From Epiperipatus broadwayi (taxonomy: Eukaryota; Onychophora; Udeonychophora; Euonychophora; Peripatidae): DNA of 64,000 bases. Shown in pieces: positions 37,138 to 48,284 of this stretch; position 1 is the stretch's first letter; each line of letters starts with the position of its first letter. A program made the position numbers and the translations under genes. The DNA lies in contig JAQFVV010012402.1 of the NCBI GenBank assembly GCA_028023455.1, positions 13,386,483 through 13,450,482 of the forward strand. The letters are read 5' to 3'. Below the pieces are notes generated by a model that saw nothing but the letters and a program-made list of their open reading frames with translations, was not told where the DNA came from and searched no databases.

Positions 37138-39420
37138 TGTAATGGTCATATTTTCACATTCATGCAACAAAAATCCAATGTTTTGACAAATTATCCCAAA
37201 GCTGATCTTGATGAGAGGTTGAGACCTTGAATCAGATTGCACCTTAATTCCTTTACCAACACTCCATGATTTACTACCCTATGGATGGCAGAAATGAAGT
37301 TACATTCGGCCTCATTTAGTTCTTGAGCTGGCAATAGCACAGGGTGGAGTATAAGACTCAGCGAATTATCAATAAATTAACAACTAAATAAATGCATACA
37401 CACATGGCTTCCCGAGATAATGCATATTAATAATTAAGACTAAAATGAAATAGACTTGGTTAAGATTTGGGATGGATTGCGAGTAACACACTAAATGTTA
37501 TTACAAGTTTAATATCTTAATTATTAAATTATAAGTTGATTAATACAATGTGCATTGGGATTTTACATTTGCAGGATTCTTACAATGATGGGCTCAGTTA
37601 GTACATGGTCTCGTCCTTTAGGATGCACTTTAAATCATTTAATCTTCAATTTATTCCAATTAATACCTGCAGTTTATAATCATGCCTGAATATGGTATGC
37701 CATCTATTCTAGGTTTGCTATGAGTTAAATCTTACAAGAATGACAAATGATAAAATATAATTTATTATGATTAACTTATACATAATGAGCAATAATATGC
37801 TCTCTATGCAGATTATTATATAAACTAGATCTGGTGTTCAGATTAAGTGCTGAACTAAGGTCCTACATTAACTATATAAAGGTTTCTGTCTGAATGTGGG
37901 ATTAGTCATGGGATTCAATACCAAGTACTCGGTTCCCTTGGACCATATGACTTGCTATTATAATATGATTCTTAGTTCGGGGGTCGAAGCAGCTTTACAA
38001 ATTTGTCTCTGGACCCTCATGTTCCAGTTTTAGAGAGGCTGTTCTGAACTAATAATAAAGAGATGACATTTCACCAGAAGCACATCTACAAAGAAATACA
38101 GCAAGGCATATTGAACATGTATACTTTGTTAAGACCCTTTCATAACACTTACTAAAATAATATATTAAAATTAAACTACTGTGCTAAATACTTTAGTTTC
38201 ATTCTGCGAAACTACCTTCCCAGTTCACTAATTAGCATACTTAAAACATGTTAAGGATTTCATTACAGTGATCTAGCTTAAAGATTCAATCTGGATAATT
38301 TATAAAATAAACTAAGGGGGAGAAAGCATATTTGGGGGTTTAATTAATTTATTAATAATATGCTTTTGTAATATCATTCTTGTGATTATTAACTATACAT
38401 TTTTTTAACATGCAATCCATAATGATAAGCTAAAACATTGTAGCCTAACTAAATATACATATATATAGAATAGATATCAAAACTGAGATTTATGTTTGCT
38501 AAAGAAACAACATAAATCAATTATGTGAGAGCTTTTAATCTCTCTAAATTATTAATATTATCAATCTCTATTTTGAATTATGGCATATCATAAATATCCT
38601 CGGAATAAGCAAATAATAAAAAGAGAATAGGCATGACTGCAGATTATAAAGTATAAATGTGATAACTGGATAGTTATTATGTTTAAAAGATTTTTTATTA
38701 TTAAGTTATAATTATTCATTTAATAGGCAACACTGTTACAATTATGAGTATTAATTTAAAATTTATATTAAATTTATTACAGTTTAGTTATTTAAGAATT
38801 ATTGATAAGTTTATAGATTATGAACATTCAACTATATAGCTAGCTTGAGAAACTTCTTAGAATAATTTAATTTTCGATTTATTTTAAAAGCTCTGTGAGA
38901 AGAAATATTACCAATGATCTTTTTCTTTGGGCCAACTGTCCGGGATTGTAGTGGCACTTTTACTTCCCTAGGTGGGCTGTTCTCTGATGTCTTTTTGGCA
39001 TACTGTTGGTCTCAAACTCCTCCATTCCTATAGACCAATCTTCCAAAGGAAGATGGAAAATTTGGTGGCCTTCTAGCTGCTCATTTCCTTTGTCAAAATG
39101 GCATAGCTCCCGGCAACATTTGCTTAGTTTATTTAAAAAGTAAACTTTCAGAGCTAAAATTTGGGAGTTTTTATCAATTCCTCCCTGCAAAATCCATTAA
39201 CTTGTTTACAGGTTTAAGTTTATAATATTTAAATTTAACATAGCTTTATTAGTTTTAAAATTCTGCTTTAAGATTTTAGAAAAGACAAAAGCAAAATTTA
39301 ATGAATAGAAAAATAATGTTGGTTGAATGATTTTGCTTTGTCTTAAAATTTATTTTAGACTTATTTTAAAATCTGTTTTTTGTCCCCACACAAATTAAAC
39401 CAGGTGCATGTGGCATGAGA
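37138..39420. other. Possible further LTR-like or unclassified repeat region
   Basis: Begins TGTAATGGTC after an ATAT, like the left ends of the LTR families here. It has a similar composition and an inverted pair (AGACAAAAGCAAAAT near 39284, ATTTTGCTTTGTCT near 39331) like the hairpins near the ends of LTRs A, B and D. I could not find a matching right terminus or duplication. The 76-codon minus-strand frame at 38960-39190 is not recognised and lacks support. Confidence 0.25.
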
Positions 39421-40842
39421 GTTTCAAGAAACAGGCAATCTTTTAAGACAGATCTAAATTGTGTAAACATTCTGCTAAATATGTATTCTAGTCACCTTTA
39501 GATTTGAAATTATATGTAAATTTTAAAGAATAATGAATAAATTTATACAACTTTATTTTAATAAAATAAATACTTATAACTAAGAATTTGATTCTAATGC
39601 TAATAAACAGTTTTGTGCTAGAGCTTCCTCACATATATAAATGTTCATACACATATAACAATGCCTACAAAGATATGCATTTAATTTAAAATATATAAAT
39701 ATACACAATATATGTGTACACACACTAATATACATAACTATATGTAAATATACATGAACTTGGAGGAGTTTAAATACAGGATAAACATCACTATGGAACA
39801 TAGTAGGTGAAATGGGATTCTAGTCAATAAATACTATTTCAATATATATATATTCATAATACAGAATTATCAATCATCATTGTACTTATAATAATTATAA
39901 ATTTATTGTTTAATTATTATTTAGTTCTAGTACAGTATCTATATGGATGACTTATGAATATTTAATTTTATGTTTATATATTTACATATGGTACTCTTTT
40001 TAATTTAATAAATATTTAATATTATTTAAATGTTTCATATATATATAGTGTAATCAGTCATGCATAAAATTTATCTTAGAACAAAAAAAAATTATATATA
40101 TTGTAATGGTAAGAAAGGGAGCTAGGGGAGCCAAAATTGTAACAGTAAAGAATAGGAAGAGTTTTGACTTAATAATTCTAAGTCATGAATTTCTAATTTT
40201 GAACCTAAATATTATTAACTATACTAATGAGATTCAATATTAGCTAAATATAATTCAGAAACAAAGGGGCATTTTATTGAAGATGAATAATGCCTTGGGT
40301 GAAAAAATAATCTATTTTAATGAATTAATTTTTCTATTATTCAGTATATCTCAGTATTATTTTAATTATATCAGGATAAAATAAATAATAATAATAAAAT
40401 AAACAACAATAAATTGTATCGTGTCATTTAGCCATGATAATTATATGACCCAAGATCTTTGATAAGTGATGTAATCTTGGAAAACTATATACGAAGTCAA
40501 TTTTAAAAAAATTAATAAAATCATATTTTATTTACATTGACAAAAGAATAACAATAATAATATTTACAATACTTCTCATGTTTAGAGAATATTTTTTCTA
40601 ATTGCTCTACTTAAAAACAATTGTACATAAATAATTATCATAATTGGATGTGAAGTATTATTTTAGACTTTTACTATTAGCCAAAAATTATCTATAGTAT
40701 ATAAGTAATGATAAATTAATATTTATCTAAATATTAAACAACTTGATATAACAAACATATATAATCCTCATTATTCTTTTATTATGTTAGTCCCTCTGAG
40801 GCTTAAACATATTTTATTCAGCATGAAACAGTATTTCAAAAT
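39421..40842. other. 1.4 kb AT-rich sequence, nothing firm
   Basis: A TGTAATGGTA start-like sequence occurs after ATAT at 40103 but no partner end was found. No coding similarity. Confidence 0.4.
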
Positions 40843-41098
40843 AACTATAATACATATCTAGTGTCTGAACCTACCCTGACACCTCTCTGAGGAGTGCCAA
40901 AGCACGAAACCATGGTCAGGGGTTTGGGGAGGGGTTCCTGACAGAGATATTTTAAGTGCTGGCTCTGGCTAAGCATTTATCATAAAGCTTGTAGAGGAAT
41001 TGGCAATCCTCACTGTTTATAACTTACAAGCTTAAGAGATAGGGTCATGTGATCTATGAATTGATCTATGACTTTTATTTTAACTATAATACATATCT
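40843..41098 (+). mobile_element. Short retroposon with 17-bp TSD and hammerhead (H1)
   Basis: A 17-bp direct repeat AACTATAATACATATCT flanks the insert (40843-40859 and 41082-41098). The insert is 222 bp (40860-41081). It begins with a complete type-I hammerhead (40882-40922), continues through a non-coding body, and ends with a short tandem tail (GATCTATGA repeated, then TTTTATTTT). A long exact duplication shows recent target-primed insertion. There is no protein and no clear tRNA head, so it needs a partner's enzymes. Confidence 0.75.
40882..40922 (+). ncRNA. Type-I hammerhead ribozyme H1, complete
   Basis: Stem I CCTCT (40882-40886) pairs with AGGGG (40918-40922). The core is CTGAGGA (40887-40893). 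Stem II GTGC (40894-40897) and GCAC (40902-40905) close a CAAA loop. GAA 40906-40908 is followed by stem III A-C-C (40909-40911) with G-G-T (40914-40916) and an AT loop. The cleavage triplet GTC ends at 40917. All invariant bases (CUGANGA, GAA, A15.1-U16.1, NUH) are present. The short stem III is typical of Penelope/retrozyme-type hammerheads, which often work as dimers. Confidence 0.8.
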
Positions 41099-41629
41099 CA
41101 AAATTAAGTACCCACAATAAGAAAATAATATGCTAGAACCTTTACCTGTCTCTATTAAACATTGGCTTCCAAAAGAACCCTCTTATAGAAAAAGCCACTA
41201 TTATTTATAAAATTTATATCGATGACCTTATTTAAGTATATAAACTCTACATCATTTTACCATTGAATGATAACTAATAAATTCATTCACCATTGAAAAT
41301 TTATTGGAAAGATAAAATAGATCATTATAAGTTAAATATAATTAATACTAATAATGGCACTTAATTAGATAGCTCTTGTCTGATAAAAAAAATTATATAT
41401 ATCTAAATTAATTTATTCGCCTTAATGAATATGTGTAAATGCGTGTGTGTGTGGTAGAATATATTACTTAAATATGAAATCAAATATCTGTTCTTCATTT
41501 TTTAAGTTTTGATTGAGGACACTAAAAAAAAAAATAGAACATACACACACAAAAAAATCTTAAACATAATATGTTTTGACTTTTCTCTTTGTGTTTATTT
41601 TTTATTATTATAAAAAAGTCCTATAATAT
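41099..41629. other. AT-rich intergenic sequence, nothing recognised
   Basis: No supported feature. Confidence 0.5.
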
Positions 41630-41729
41630 ATAGGGTATATGAGCAGACTTTCACACAACCCACCACTCTTCACACTATCTCATAACACTGATACACTTGA
41701 ACACATATATGTTGAAAAGATAAATAATC

Positions 41730-41773
41730 ATCAATATACGTATTTCATGCTAAACCAGCAATCATCAGTTGGT
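41730..41773 (-). ncRNA. Hammerhead motif H2b-1, core intact
   Basis: Minus strand: CTGATGA, stem II TGCTG/TAGCA (one G-U pair), GAAA and the short stem III are present. Stem I has one mismatch (ACCAA against TTGAT). Confidence 0.5.
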
Positions 41774-42192
41774 CCAGATTACCATCTCTACATATATATG
41801 CTAAAGTGCTCAGATATATATTAAAATAGCCAATCCTCATACTTTAATGGACAGGGCTTTAATCTACTTCACACTCCAACTTCAACCATCCATCCAATTG
41901 AAAATCTGATGATGGAATGCTCAAAGGCTACTCTGAGGCTGAGATTTTTGTCACACCCATGTTGACCTAAGGTCAATCTGACCCCTCATGTACAAGACAT
42001 AATCCATTTAATACCTATACAAGGGATGGGCAGACATCTCTTCTATGTAATAACTGAAACACACAGGCTTATTATATACCCGTGTCTATACATGTAATAT
42101 ATAGGGTATATGAGCACAGACTTTCACACAACCCACCACTCTCCACACTATCTCATAACACTTGAACACATATATGTTGAAAAGATAAATAA

Positions 42193-42220
42193 TCACCGAT
42201 ATACGTATTTCATGTTAAAC
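42193..42220 (-). ncRNA. Hammerhead motif H2b-2, half only
   Basis: Only the GAAA side and stem III/stem I 3' strand remain; the CTGATGA half is missing because the unit is joined to the inverted copy here. Confidence 0.45.
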
Positions 42221-42482
42221 CTGCCCATCCCTTGTATATGTATTAAATGGATTATGTCCTGTACATGAGGGGTCAGATTGACATTAGGTCAACATGGGTG
42301 TGACAAGAATCTCGGCCTCAGGGTGGCCTTTCAGCATTCCATCATCGGATTTTCAATTGGATGGACGGTTGAAGAGTTGGAGTGTGGAGTAAATTGAAGC
42401 CAGTCCATTAAAGTATGAGGATTGGCTATTTTAATATATATCTGAGCACTTATAGCATATATGTGTAGAGATGGTAATCTAG

Positions 42483-42526
42483 ACCAATTGATGATTGCTG
42501 GTTTAGCATGAAATACCTATATTGGT
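42483..42526 (+). ncRNA. Hammerhead motif H2b-3, core mutated
   Basis: ACCAA/TTGGT stem I and stem II are kept, but the core reads TTGATGA (C3 to T). Confidence 0.5.
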
Positions 42527-42664
42527 GATTATTTATCTTTTCAACATATATGTGTTCAAGTGTATCAGTATTAGAGATAGTGTGGAGAATGGTGGTTGTG
42601 TGAAAGTCTGTGCTCATATACTCTATATATTACATATATAGACACAGGTATATAATAAGCCTGT

Positions 42665-43907
42665 GTGTTTCAGTTATATAAGTTAAAATCCATAAGACTA
42701 TCTTCAATTCTTGCTCCCTTGCTGATTTTGATGGGAAAATAGATAGCAAAAAAATTATCAAAAGAATTATTGCAAAAAAGTTCTTTATTTTATTGTCCAA
42801 ATACTAATTTTTCTGGAAATAATTATATTACATATAAGACACAAATTGACAGTTCTAGGAAATGCTTTAATGGATTATGTTGTTGACACTCCTTTCCTCC
42901 TAAGATTTTAGGTAGGTTGTTGTTTTTTGGGGTTTACTTTTCTCTAAACATACATTTTAAATTTGGATAACTTTCTAGTTGATGACCTGATGAATAACAG
43001 ACAAAAGAGGTTTCGAACCTCAAACAATCTTATTCTTTTAGCACACATATTCATTGCTTGCTGATACATTATAAATATTTTCGTTATTGATGATTTAACA
43101 ATGTTAGCAAAAATAAAAGAAGGGACTTTTGTTGACCAAGTAGAAAAGAACCTGCAAAAATAATAACAATAATAAACTCTCTCTTTCTCAAAAAAAAGTC
43201 CAACTTATTGAGTCAGAATTTTCATAGTATTTTTTTAAGAACATCTAGCTTCTCCTGTCTCATAATATCCAATTTCCATTGTTAACTGTAAATACCTACA
43301 CACACACATACTAAATGATAATCTTTTAAAATCTTTCGGCATTTAAATACAGCATTAAATATTTGTAAAATAAACACATAATTTTCAAATAAATAATTAT
43401 AAATAAAATTTACATACAAAAAAAAGTAAAATATATTTCTCAATTTTTTTTAAAAGTTATCCACACTCTTATTTTATGGCTACAATTAAAATTAAAGTGT
43501 TTAATAATAATAAGTCAATTTGTAATAAAGCCATGTCTTGCAATATTATATTGCATTTATAATGCTAAATGTAAATAAAGATAAATGTAAACAAATAATA
43601 TCACAAAAGTTAAAATTAATTGACACACAAAACAAATAAATAAATAAATTCAAATGTGAATTAAAATTGCAATAATAGATTTCTCTCAACACAAATATAT
43701 ATATACAACTATAAATATGCAAGAAAATAATTATTGTCAAATGTATAAAAGGAAATTAAAAGATATTTATTTAATCTTAAGATAAATACAATTGTCTTTT
43801 TCCTTTTGTTTTAATTCCTAAACAATGCATATGAAGAACGATTGACTAGACTGGTTTGGATCGTGGCTGTTAGGTAGAATGGTTTTTATACAAACAATGA
43901 ACAATGC
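42665..43907. other. 1.2 kb AT-rich sequence, nothing recognised
   Basis: No coding similarity. The 64-codon minus-strand frame at 43546-43740 is low complexity and not supported. Confidence 0.5.
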
Positions 43908-44870
43908 ATATGAAAAATTAAATTTAACATAACTTAAAGTATATATTTAACAAAAGGAATAAATTATATCTTCTCTCAGATTATGAATTAAAAGCACTCT
44001 AAATTTGAATAAAGGATCAAAAATAAAATGAATCCACTTATTCTTGGAGCTCTCATACCTTTGTCAACATTGTTGGTAATTTCAAGTGAAATTAATATAT
44101 CGGTCAGGTGGAATATCGAATTTAATAGTTATTAAATTAATAATTAATTATACAAGGCTGATGACAGAATTTTTTTAATACCTTGGTTATAATAATTAAA
44201 TAAGATTTAACATGTAAATATTCAATTAAAAATACTTCAAAGTATATATATAAAGGGAATAAGTTATCCTCCCTCAGAGTATGAATTAAAAGCATTCTAA
44301 ATATGGATCAAGAATAGAATGAATGCACCTATTTTTGATCTCTGTTTATAAATATACCTTTAGCAACATTGTTGGTAATTCACAATGAAAATTAATAGCA
44401 ACAAGAAAATTAATGTATCAACTAGCTGAAACATGAAATTTAATAGCTATTAAATTAATAATCAATTATACAAGATTGGAGACAGAATCTGTTTTAGTAC
44501 CTTGGATATGGTAATTAAATAAAATTTAATATGAAACATTAAGTTATTAGTTAAATAACTATTAAATATATTCCACTTAGAAGTTAACTAATTTCACTCT
44601 GAATTATCAACAATGTTGACAAAGGTATGCTTATAAACCTCAGAGCTATCAAGAATAGTGGGATTCATTCTATTCTTGATCCTTTGTTTAACACTTGGAG
44701 TACTTTTAATTCATATCCTGAGGGAGAGTGATTTGTTATCTTTCTTTACATATATGCTTTTGAGTTATGTTCAATTAAATGTTTACATACAAAATCTTAT
44801 TTTATTATTGTAGCCAAGTATTAAAAGAGAGATTCTGTTCCCAGCCTTGTATATATAATTATTAGTTTAA
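43908..44870. repeat. Direct-direct-inverted repeat cluster, family M
   Basis: Units about 43908-44223 and 44224-44545 are direct copies (shared TATGAATTAAAAGCA.TCTAAAT, CAACATTGTTGGTAATT, AATAATTATACAAG, TACCTTGG). About 44546-44870 is an inverted copy (ATTCTATTCTTGATCC, CAACAATGTTGAC). Non-coding. No hammerhead core was found. Confidence 0.65.
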
Positions 44871-45628
44871 GAACTATTGATAGATGATGATTTACTCTCT
44901 TTATTTGCAATGCATATGACGATCATCATTTTGTTGTTCAAATTTTTTGTATTTAGTTATTAATAATTAAAAAAAGGATTTCACAGTATAATATCCACTT
45001 TTCCAATTATACTGTCACATGGAGTTTATATATTAGCTGGATATGCCTGAAAATTTTTTTCAGGTCACTGTCATTTTTGTCCCATATGGCAGACCCTCAG
45101 CCAACTTAGCTAGCCATCCAGAATTTGTCTGAGAGTGAGTTTCTAACTGTTATTACTAGAAGGTAAAAGTCCCAGTTTAATTTCAATTGGGAAAAAGAAT
45201 ATTAATGCATTGACTGTAAAAATCATAAAAATTATGAATGTAATATGATATGGCTTTCATATCATGCTGAAAAAGGTATCGTTATTTCAGGCATTAGGCC
45301 TATGGTTTACTATTAAGTATTATAATTTTATTTTTTTTATTTACTTGATTCTTTATTATATCTTGCCTTTTGTTATCTAAGAAACTATTTAAATCTGTAT
45401 TAAATTTCAACTTCTATGTTATTTGTTTTAGTTGTGAATTAGCAGGTATTGAAGGAATCCTTTTTAAGGACGAGCTTTCAGGGGTTAATATTTCAGGATT
45501 TTATACAGAACTCAGTCTTGCAGAGGTAACTGAAATGAAATAATTTTATATATATATTTTTAAAGAGATTTAATTTTCTGATGGGTGGATATTATTTTAA
45601 TTAAATTACTTTTATAATTAATATTTTA
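44871..45628. other. AT-rich intergenic sequence, nothing recognised
   Basis: No supported feature. Confidence 0.5.
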
Positions 45629-46507
45629 ATTTGCGAAGTGCCGATAGTTGAAAACTGAAATAAATCAAGATACTGCCAAACCTCTAGCACTCGTTACAAC
45701 ACATAACTGACAGCCAATCAGATGTCAAGGATAGCCATCTAAAATGACATCAAACCTAAACACACAACAAAGATTTTATGAGAAAAGAGCAGCCACCCTT
45801 CTCTCAACTTTTCTGTCTATATATCTGAGCCAGTCATAAGCATTTAGGTTTGAAAGCTTGAAGCTTTAAATATCTTCACAATTAACTCACTGAGTCTAAA
45901 TCATAAACGTACAATGCAAAATCCTATGATTTACTATGAAGTAGTTTTTAGAATGCATAACAAGCAGTAAAGTATGTAAATAATATTTTAATTTGCAAAG
46001 CGCCGATAGTTGAAAACTGAAATAAATCAAGATACTTCCAAATCTCTAGTACTCGTTACAACACATAACTGACAGCCAATCAGATGTCAAGGATAGCCGT
46101 CTAAAATGACATCAAACCTAAACACACAACAAAGATTTTACGAGAAAAGGGCAGCCACCTTTCTCTCGCTTTGCAAATTAAAAGATTATTTACATACTTT
46201 ACTGCTTATGTATTCTAAAAACTACTTCGTAGCAAATCATAGGATTTCACGTTGTACGTTTATGATTTAGACTCAGTGAGTTAATTGTGAAGATATTTAA
46301 ATCTTCAAGCTTTCAAACCTAAATGCTTACGACTGGCTTAGATATATAGAAAGAAAAGTTGAGAGAAGGGTGGCTGCCCTTTTCTCGTAAAATCTTTGTT
46401 GTCTATTTAGGTTTGATTTCATTTTAGATGGCTATCCTTGGCATCTGATTGGCTGTCAGTTATGTGTTGTAATGAGCGCTAGAGATTTGGCAGTATCTTG
46501 ATTTATT
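45629..46507. repeat. Direct-direct-inverted repeat cluster, family N (CCAAT/TATA module)
   Basis: Unit 1 (about 45629-45986), partial unit 2 (about 45987-46163) and inverted unit 3 (about 46164-46507). Each full unit has a CCAATCAG box (45717, 46077; minus near 46450), a TATATCT/AGATATATAG element and a conserved block around GATTTAGACTCAGTGAGTTAA. The block and TATA region are homologous to the centre of the leader module at 18740-18985 and its two sister copies. Confidence 0.6.
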
Positions 46508-46869
46508 TTTATAATTATAAATATTTAAATTTTTAAATTTTTTAAAAATTGAATGATAATGTTTGTATATAATTTTAGTACATACCAAACAAAGCATCAC
46601 ATGATTTGCTTTGCTTATTTTAATTATTAAGGACAATAATTCACTCTATTTATTCTACTTCTACAGATATTTACTATAAGCTTCAGTAATCAATGCATAC
46701 CAGATGGTAATTTTATATTGACATTTCTGATGACTATCTTGTATTTTGTGATTACTCAACCTTATATTAAATAATTTTGTAATAAAGTAAAATAAATTAC
46801 AAATCCTAATTACAAATTTTAATAAAGTTGTAGGAGTCTTTATTATTTAAGATGATGTAACTGTAAACA
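46508..46869. other. AT-rich intergenic sequence, nothing recognised
   Basis: No supported feature. Confidence 0.45.
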
Positions 46870-47405
46870 AATACTACATAAGACCGTGTAGGTATCAATG
46901 AACATATATTCAATTGGGAAAATACAAAAATATTGGATAGAGAAGAAAAGGTGCAAAGAAGAAAATTTTAAAAAGCGCTCACATGACAATGGCAAAAAAA
47001 TCCCATAACTCATTCTAGTATGACTATACATAATGTATGAAAATCACTAATTGACTTTCCTCTTAGGAAAAAGTGGAGAAATCAGGAGGAAGCTCATAGA
47101 TAAGTATATGAAATTTCTACTGATTGTTGCCTTTGGTAGGATGGCTTAGTTGGGTAAAGTGTTACCTTAAAATTTAATACTCAGGAATCTAAGGGTCCAG
47201 GTTTGATTCCCATGCTAATACTGTCATGGGTCAGGCCAGCAATACCTGGAGAGAGGGGAATAATATTTCTCAAAACATTATGTATATACTAACCTGTGTG
47301 CTATTACTAATAGCTGAATGTATGGGAATATTTAAATAAAGTCAAACTTTTTTAAAGACATTTAATACTAATATTAGATGATGGAAATAGTCCAATATAT
47401 AAATA
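46870..47405 (+). mobile_element. Penelope-like element copy 3, 5'-truncated
   Basis: Bases 46870-47100 read as a decayed Penelope C-terminus (INEHIFNWENTKILDREEKV then QRRKF and WRNQEE), with stops. Bases 47138-47405 are the tRNA-like head (GGCTTAGTTGGGTAAAG; B box GGTTTGATTCC near 47201) and the shared tail ending GATGATGGAAATAGTCC. No inverted copy is attached here. Confidence 0.65.
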
Positions 47406-47755
47406 CAACCAAATAAGATTGTGTTATGGATGAATAATCATCTTGCCTAAATTATTGAACTTATCTTCAACTAGAAAACTTGATATGTATGTATAGAAAT
47501 TTAAAGATAAGTTTTATTTATAATGAAAGCAGAACAATTAACATAAAAATGTTATCAAAATGCTAAAAGATAATTAAAAAAAACATTAAGTTTTCATCTA
47601 GAAAAAATTATATGAAATATCACATGATTTTCTCATCTTACTTTTGACATCTGTATTAGAAGCAGTCCATTCTACTCAAGTGTCATATTTTGTAAATATG
47701 ATTAATCAATAGATGTATATAGACTAAGAATTTGCACATGGGATTATTGGATATA
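47406..47755. other. AT-rich intergenic sequence, nothing recognised
   Basis: No supported feature. Confidence 0.5.
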
Positions 47756-47875
47756 GAGAATTAAGAACCTCTGATGAAGACTGCAGGACAGTCGAAACTG
47801 TCAGGAAAATAAATATATTTAAAATTTTTTGCATTAAAGTGTATATGAGGGGAGTTATTATAAACAATATATATA
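47756..47875 (+). mobile_element. Short hammerhead-bearing repeat H3
   Basis: Contains the hammerhead at 47768-47805, then a region (AATAAATATATTTAAAATTTTTTGC, ATTAAAGTGTATATGAGGGGA) homologous to both arms of 494-757. The ends of the insertion are not clear. Confidence 0.55.
47768..47805 (+). ncRNA. Hammerhead motif H3, core intact
   Basis: Core CTGATGA (47771-47777). Stem II GACTG/CAGTC closes a CAGGA loop (47779-47793). GAAA then C-T-G-T-C gives a minimal stem III (A-U, C-G) and cleavage triplet GTC ending at 47802. Stem I is short (CCT 47768-47770 with AGG 47803-47805). Such minimal stem III forms are expected to act as dimers. The motif matches a hammerhead in all invariant bases. Confidence 0.6.
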
Positions 47876-48130
47876 ATTAATATTCTTAATGAAGCCTAGA
47901 AAAAATTCTAAAATTATTTTTGAAATGAATATTTATGAAGAGATCTCTATAACTATTAGAAAAATAATATGCATGAAACAGAAATTGTAATTGCATAAAC
48001 AATTTTTTTTGTTTAAATAAGTTTATTTATATAATAATCTTCCCATATTTATGATTTTACTTAACTGAAGTTCTAATTATAAATTTATTAAACGCACATT
48101 GATTATGTAAGTAATATTTACTGAGGCTAT

Positions 48131-48282
48131 AACCTCGATAATATGCGTATAAAATGCGATAGTAGGGACCTCTACAGGTGTTTTAACCACAAGCTTACAC
48201 TTTTCTTCCATAGCATAAGCTTGTGGTTAAAACACCTGTAGAGGTCCCTACTATCGCATTTTATACACATATTATCAAGGTT
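48131..48282. repeat. Near-perfect hairpin, 67-bp arms
   Basis: Arms 48131-48197 and 48216-48282 pair with only about two mismatches, both C/T at CpG sites, around an 18-nt loop. The ends read TAACCTCG and CAAGGTTA, so TA may be the duplicated target. No reading frame. Likely a very young MITE; transcription would give a long miRNA-precursor-like hairpin. Confidence 0.75.
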
Positions 48283-48284
48283 AA

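Larger units (their letters stand above)
41630..42664 (-). mobile_element. Hammerhead-bearing repeat cluster H2b (direct-direct-inverted)
   Basis: Same family as 34993-35860. A full unit (about 41630-42100) and a truncated unit (about 42101-42225) run on the minus strand, followed by an inverted copy (about 42226-42660). Equivalent positions in the first two units are about 464 bp apart, close to the 478 bp of cluster H2a. The outer arms pair over several hundred bases, making a large foldback. Confidence 0.65.

Noticed and set aside
42969-43022. CTGATGA with a later TCGAAC as a hammerhead candidate
   Set aside because: No GAAA box at the right place and no stem II pairing.
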